Shown: one piece after another, positions 58,451-64,000 of the stretch
Layout: each line of letters opens with the position of its first letter
How positions within the stretch are numbered: the first letter of the stretch is position 1
Assembly: GCF_001902635.1 (NCBI RefSeq)
Contig: NZ_MJAO01000015.1
Location: 82,860-146,859 of the forward strand
DNA: 64,000 nucleotides
Direction of reading: 5' to 3'
From: Serratia marcescens
GTDB lineage: Bacteria; Pseudomonadota; Gammaproteobacteria; Enterobacterales; Enterobacteriaceae
Made by a program: the position numbers and the translations under genes
The notes under the pieces: model-generated
What the model was told of the DNA's origin: nothing
Database searches by the model: none
What the model saw: the letters and a program-made list of their open reading frames with translations, nothing else

Positions 58451-58660
58451 ATGACGTTCTCGGAACAGGAGATTAAACCCGTATGGGATGAGGTCGCGCG
58501 CCTGATCGGCGACGGCGTGATGCAGCTGCGCCATCGCGGCGAGGTGCTGTCGGTGGAAACGCTGGAAAAACATCTGGCGCAGCAGTTGGCGGGCAGCAAC
58601 GACATCGAACGGCGCATCCTGCTCGGCGCCGCCATCAACATGCTGAAAGGTGGAAAATGA
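58451..58660 (+). CDS. Small helical protein, possibly YmgB/AriR-like
   Basis: A 69-residue, wholly helical-looking protein: MTFSEQEIKPVWDEVARLIG, then VETLEKHLAQQLAG and ERRILLGAAINMLKGG. The pattern of Leu/Ile spacing faintly recalls the E. coli biofilm and acid-resistance regulator AriR (YmgB) and its paralogues, which are short dimeric helical proteins. That assignment is a guess. The gene is well formed and followed by a stem-loop. Confidence 0.65.
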   Translation: MTFSEQEIKPVWDEVARLIGDGVMQLRHRGEVLSVETLEKHLAQQLAGSNDIERRILLGAAINMLKGGK

Positions 58661-58687
58661 ATCGCCAACCGAAAGGGTTGGCGATTC
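58659..58687 (+). terminator. Stem-loop at the end of the 69-residue gene
   Basis: GAATCGCCAACC-gaaa-GGGTTGGCGATTC, with a GNRA tetraloop, begins inside the stop codon. There is no T-run, so it may be an RNA 3'-end stabiliser rather than a terminator. Confidence 0.6.
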
Positions 58688-58806
58688 GACAGAAGCCCGA
58701 GGTATGCAAGCCCGGCCTTCTATGCGCTACTATGTCACGCTAATATGACGGAATTAATAGGAATTGTCGGGTTTTTGCCCAAAACACACTATTTTGTTGC
58801 CCCTCG

Positions 58807-60509
<1,703 letters not shown>

Positions 60510-60538
60510 AAAAAAACCGGGGCAATCCGACCCCGGTT
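60510..60538 (-). terminator. Terminator after the 2-hydroxycarboxylate transporter
   Basis: Stem AACCGGGG with CCCCGGTT around an eight-base loop; on the minus strand it is followed by TTTTTTT. It lies 20 bases after the transporter stop. Confidence 0.9.
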
Positions 60539-60558
60539 ATCCATAAGAAATTCTGGAC

Positions 60559-61902
60559 TCAGACTAACCAACCGAGCAACAGCGTAGCGCCAATGACCGT
60601 GGAAGCACCGCCGATGCGCGTGGCGATTTGGGCGAACGGCATCAGACCCATACGGTTCGACGCCGACAGGATCGCCACGTCGCCGGTGCCGCCCAGGCCG
60701 CTGTGACAGCAGGTGACGATCGCCGCTTCCACCGGGAACATCTTCAGGTAAGGCGCAATCAGGAAGCTGACCAGGCCCATCGACAGCACCACCGAGCCGC
60801 AGACCACCACATAGCCGACCGAAAACACCGCCACCACGCTTTCCAACGGCACATACAGCATGCCCAGACCGATCATCAGCGGCCACACCAGCGCCGTGGA
60901 GACGAACTTGTAGAAACTGTGCGCGCCGGTTTCCATCGACGCCGGGATCACCCGGCAGTATTTGCACAGCACCGCGAACAGGATCATCAACACCGGACCA
61001 GGAATATGCACAATGTGCTCGAACAGGCCGCCGACGATAAAGAAGGCACAAATTACCAGCAGCCCGCCCCCCATCAGTTGGAAATCGACGTTGCCGCTTT
61101 GCTCCTTAACGGCGAACATCGCGTTCTCCTGCGCCGAGCGGATCAGCATGCCGTCGCCGCTCAATGCCTTGCGCTGCATGCCGATGCGCGCCAGCACGCC
61201 GGCGGTGACGATGGCGAAGATGTTGCCCAGCACCGCCGCCGGCGCCAGTTGCGCGACGTAGACGTCCGGCGTCGCGCCCAGGATCGCCGAATAGGCCAGC
61301 GACAACGGTAAAATGCCCTCGCCGATGCCGCCGCCAATGATCGGCACGATAATGAAGAAGAAAGTGTGATAGAAGGTAAAGCCGAACAGTTTGCCCACCA
61401 GCAACCCGGTGATCACCGCCGTGACCGTGCCCACCACCAGCGGCACGAACATGCGGATCATGCCCTGGATAAGGATCACCCGGTTCATGCCGAGAATGCT
61501 GCCGACCACCAGGCTGGCGATGACGAAGTAAAGCAGGTTGGCGTCTTTCATCAGCAGATGAACGGTACCCATGACGTTGGGTTGGAACACATTGAAATAG
61601 ACCAGCACCGACGGCACCATCAGGCACAGAATGGCCGGGCCGCCAATATCACGCAGCACGGGAATGCTTTTTCCCAGCTGCGCCAGCGCAAAGCCCAATG
61701 TCATGATCACCGCCAGGCCGCCGATCATATTCTTCGGCAGGAAGTTAGCGTAGGCAGAAATCGCCACAATCGCGCAAATTGTGATAAACAAGGCGATAGG
61801 TACCGCGCCGATATCTATTTGACGAAACTTATTAATTAATCCTGATGAATCGGACGATGCCGTATTTTTATCACAGGCCAGTTCTGCATTTATCTGTTTC
61901 AT
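60559..61902 (-). CDS. 2-hydroxycarboxylate transporter (CitS/CimH family)
   Basis: A 447-residue secondary transporter with about eleven membrane helices in two halves. The two re-entrant loop motifs typical of the 2HCT family are present as GGGIGEGILPLS and HSGLGGTGDVAILSASNRMG, and the C-terminal substrate-binding Arg is in FAQIATRIGGAS. Family members carry citrate or malate with sodium or protons (CitS, CimH, MleP). Citrate or malate is the likely substrate. It is divergent from pckA, and no citrate lyase or oxaloacetate decarboxylase genes are adjacent. Confidence 0.9.
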   Translation of the reverse strand: MKQINAELACDKNTASSDSSGLINKFRQIDIGAVPIALFITICAIVAISAYANFLPKNMIGGLAVIMTLGFALAQLGKSIPVLRDIGGPAILCLMVPSVLVYFNVFQPNVMGTVHLLMKDANLLYFVIASLVVGSILGMNRVILIQGMIRMFVPLVVGTVTAVITGLLVGKLFGFTFYHTFFFIIVPIIGGGIGEGILPLSLAYSAILGATPDVYVAQLAPAAVLGNIFAIVTAGVLARIGMQRKALSGDGMLIRSAQENAMFAVKEQSGNVDFQLMGGGLLVICAFFIVGGLFEHIVHIPGPVLMILFAVLCKYCRVIPASMETGAHSFYKFVSTALVWPLMIGLGMLYVPLESVVAVFSVGYVVVCGSVVLSMGLVSFLIAPYLKMFPVEAAIVTCCHSGLGGTGDVAILSASNRMGLMPFAQIATRIGGASTVIGATLLLGWLV

Positions 61903-62333
61903 TATTCACCCTGCTGACGAGCGTAGAGTACGGTTAGGTTTGCCTGGCGCAACACCCCTGCCCCAGCCAAGAAAAAACAAACGATTACGAAAAATCCCAT
62001 TGCAGATTTCGCATTTTTTAATAAGAAATAAAACAGTAGACAGCACTGACGATATGATAAAAAATAAAAATGCAAAACTAAATTACGCCGTAGGAATTCA
62101 ATATTGTGACCCTCAGCCAATGTTAGTTTTAATTAATTATCGTCAGCATTTTGTAATTAAAGTAATCAGGTTTAAATTCGCTGCTATGCTATAGGAGGGC
62201 GAAAAAGCCCCTGCGTTATTAATAAAGAACCGGAAACGCCATTAGCTGAATCCGGTCAGCTTGATCCGAACCTTAATCCTGCGCGCGGCACCGCGCGGGA
62301 AAAGGCATAATATGACTCATAAGGAAGTAGAAT
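61903..62333. other. Divergent promoter region, transporter and pckA
   Basis: An AT-rich 431-base region. A possible -10 (TATGCT) lies near 62184. Leader stem-loops follow at about 62197-62211 (GGGC-GCCC) and 62281-62298 (GCGCGCG-CGCGCGG). I could not identify a convincing CRP site, though a TGTGA half-site occurs at about 62105. No small gene is supported. Confidence 0.5.
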
Positions 62334-63953
62334 ATGTCTTCACGCGCTGTTACCCCACAATCCCTTACTCGTTACGGCATCCATCAGGCCGCCGAGATTG
62401 TCTATAACCCCAGCTATGAATTGCTGTTTGCCGAAGAGACCCGCGCCGACCTGCCGCCGCTGGAACGCGGCACCCTCACCCAGCTGGGCGCGGTCAACGT
62501 CGCGACCGGTGAATTCACCGGCCGTTCGCCGAAAGATAAGTACATCGTGCGCGATGACACCACACGCGACACCGTCTGGTGGTCAGACAACGGCACCGGC
62601 AAGAACGACAACCAACCGCTCTCGCCGGAAGTCTGGCAGCATTTGAAAACGCTGGTGGGCAACCAGCTCTCCGGCAAACGTCTGTTCGTGGTGGACGCCT
62701 TCTGCGGCGCCAACGCCGACACGCGCCTGAAAGTGCGCTTTATCACCGAGGTGGCCTGGCAGGCGCACTTCGTGAAAAACATGTTTATTCGCCCGAGCGA
62801 CGAAGAGCTGACGGACTTTGAGCCGGACTTCGTGGTGATGAACGGCGCCAAATGCACCAACCCGGACTGGCAGCAGCAAGGCCTGCACTCGGAGAACTTC
62901 GTCGCCTTCAACCTGACCGAGCGCATGCAGCTGATCGGCGGCACCTGGTACGGCGGCGAGATGAAGAAAGGCCTGTTCTCCATCATGAACTACCTGCTGC
63001 CGCTGAAAGGCATCGCCTCGATGCACTGCTCGGCCAACGTCGGCGAACAAGGTGACGTGGCGGTATTCTTCGGCCTGTCCGGCACCGGTAAAACCACCCT
63101 CTCCACCGATCCGAAACGCCAGCTGATCGGCGATGACGAGCACGGCTGGGACGACGACGGCGTGTTCAACTTCGAAGGCGGCTGCTACGCCAAAACCATC
63201 AAGCTGTCACCGCAGGCGGAGCCGGAAATCTATCAGGCGATCCGCCGCGACGCGCTGCTGGAAAACGTCACCGTGCTGGCCGACGGCAGCATCGACTTCG
63301 ACGACGCCAGCAAAACCGAGAACACCCGTGTCTCTTACCCGATCGGCCACATCGAGAACATCGTCAAACCGGTGTCCAAAGCCGGCCATGCGCGCAAGAT
63401 CATCTTCCTGACCGCCGACGCTTTCGGCGTGCTGCCGCCGGTGTCGCGCCTGACGCCGGAACAGACCCAATACCACTTTCTGTCCGGCTTCACCGCCAAG
63501 CTGGCCGGCACAGAGCGCGGCATCACCGCCCCAACGCCGACCTTCTCCGCCTGCTTCGGCGCCGCGTTCCTGACGCTGCACCCGACGCAGTACGCCGAAG
63601 TGCTGGTGAAACGCATGGAAGCCGCCGGCGCCCAGGCTTATCTGGTCAATACCGGCTGGAACGGCAGCGGCAAACGCATCTCGATCAAAGACACCCGCGG
63701 CATCATCGACGCCATTCTGAATGGCGACATTGAGCAGGCCGAGACCTTCACGCTGCCGATCTTCGGCCTGGCCGTGCCGACCGCGCTGCCGGGCGTCGAT
63801 CCGTCGATCCTCGATCCGCGTAAAACCTACGCCGACGAATCGCTGTGGCAGGAGAAAGCGCAGGATCTGGCGCAGCGCTTTATCGACAACTTCGCCAAAT
63901 ACACCGTCACCCAGGCGGGCGAAAAACTGGTGAACGCCGGGCCTAAACTGTAA
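62334..63953 (+). CDS. pckA: Phosphoenolpyruvate carboxykinase (ATP)
   Basis: A 539-residue PEPCK, nearly the length of E. coli PckA (540). It catalyses oxaloacetate plus ATP to phosphoenolpyruvate, the first step of gluconeogenesis. Motifs: oxaloacetate-binding [26 protein letters not shown] with the metal-binding Lys, P-loop [12 protein letters not shown], metal-binding [13 protein letters not shown], and adenine-binding [24 protein letters not shown] ribosome site upstream. In E. coli pckA sits elsewhere (near envZ), so gene order differs here. Confidence 0.97.
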   Translation: MSSRAVTPQSLTRYGIHQAAEIVYNPSYELLFAEETRADLPPLERGTLTQLGAVNVATGEFTGRSPKDKYIVRDDTTRDTVWWSDNGTGKNDNQPLSPEVWQHLKTLVGNQLSGKRLFVVDAFCGANADTRLKVRFITEVAWQAHFVKNMFIRPSDEELTDFEPDFVVMNGAKCTNPDWQQQGLHSENFVAFNLTERMQLIGGTWYGGEMKKGLFSIMNYLLPLKGIASMHCSANVGEQGDVAVFFGLSGTGKTTLSTDPKRQLIGDDEHGWDDDGVFNFEGGCYAKTIKLSPQAEPEIYQAIRRDALLENVTVLADGSIDFDDASKTENTRVSYPIGHIENIVKPVSKAGHARKIIFLTADAFGVLPPVSRLTPEQTQYHFLSGFTAKLAGTERGITAPTPTFSACFGAAFLTLHPTQYAEVLVKRMEAAGAQAYLVNTGWNGSGKRISIKDTRGIIDAILNGDIEQAETFTLPIFGLAVPTALPGVDPSILDPRKTYADESLWQEKAQDLAQRFIDNFAKYTVTQAGEKLVNAGPKL

Positions 63954-63981
63954 CGCCGGCGCGCTGTGCGTCGTCATTCAA

Positions 63982-64000
63982 GGGCCGAACCTTCGGCCCT
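63982..64000 (+). terminator. Probable terminator after pckA, cut by window end
   Basis: AGGGCCGAA-cc-TTCGGCCCT begins 29 bases after the pckA stop; the T-run, if any, lies beyond the window. Confidence 0.6.

Noticed and set aside
62095..62125. CRP site controlling pckA
   Set aside because: TGTGA is present, but the second half (TCACA) is not at the required spacing.

Overview
The window is GC-rich, densely coding enterobacterial chromosome. I would place it in Serratia, most likely the S. marcescens group. Three things point there: core gene order matches Escherichia coli block by block (btuDEC, ihfA, pheTSM, rplT, rpmI, infC, thrS; yniA-yniB-hxpB-ydjM-tcyP; kdgR-yebQ-htpX-prc-proQ-msrC-letAB-rsmF-yebV); a serralysin-type RTX metalloprotease is present; and there is a three-subunit membrane gluconate dehydrogenase typical of Serratia and Pantoea relatives. 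The assignment is inference from gene content only. No rRNA, tRNA, CRISPR array, insertion sequence or prophage was seen.

Layout. 1-10.9 kb: the vitamin B12 transporter genes (btuD cut by the window edge, btuE, btuC), a DUF2502 protein and a small lipoprotein, then on the minus strand the translation block thrS-infC-rpmI-rplT-pheM-pheS-pheT-ihfA. Its classic controls are all visible: a tRNA-like thrS operator, the AUU start of infC and the Phe leader-peptide attenuator. 10.9-20.6 kb: a membrane protein of unknown role, marC, a Fur-boxed lone periplasmic iron/haem-type binding protein, an SdaC-like amino acid permease, the gluconate dehydrogenase operon and emtA. 20.6-24.6 kb: a lone GhoS-like protein and the sitABCD Mn/Fe transporter with a near-perfect Fur box. 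24.7-29.8 kb: yniA, yniB, hxpB, LexA-boxed ydjM and the cystine transporter tcyP. 29.8-36.6 kb: a complete 2-aminoethylphosphonate system (phnX, phnW, phnR, phnSTUV) with matching palindromes in front of both transcription units. 36.6-49.3 kb: kdgR, yebQ, htpX (clear sigma-32 promoter), prc, proQ, msrC, the lipid-transport pair letA/letB and rsmF. 49.6-56.3 kb: a Csu-type (archaic chaperone-usher) fimbrial operon inserted between rsmF and yebV; its first pilin gene is tandemly duplicated together with its upstream region. 56.4-58.7 kb: yebV, a C39-like peptidase/ASCH gene pair, two tandem micro-membrane-protein genes and two small unknown genes. 58.8-64.0 kb: a serralysin paralogue, a 2-hydroxycarboxylate transporter and pckA.

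Working together: the accessory parts are metal acquisition (Fur-controlled), phosphonate scavenging (2-AEP imported by PhnSTUV, deaminated by PhnW, cleaved by PhnX to acetaldehyde and phosphate), periplasmic gluconate oxidation, surface adhesion and secreted proteolysis. They are set into a conserved housekeeping backbone. Most functions are well known. The least explained material lies at 56.7-58.7 kb, in the orphan GhoS gene at 20.6 kb, and in the duplicated pilin region at 49.5-51.0 kb.
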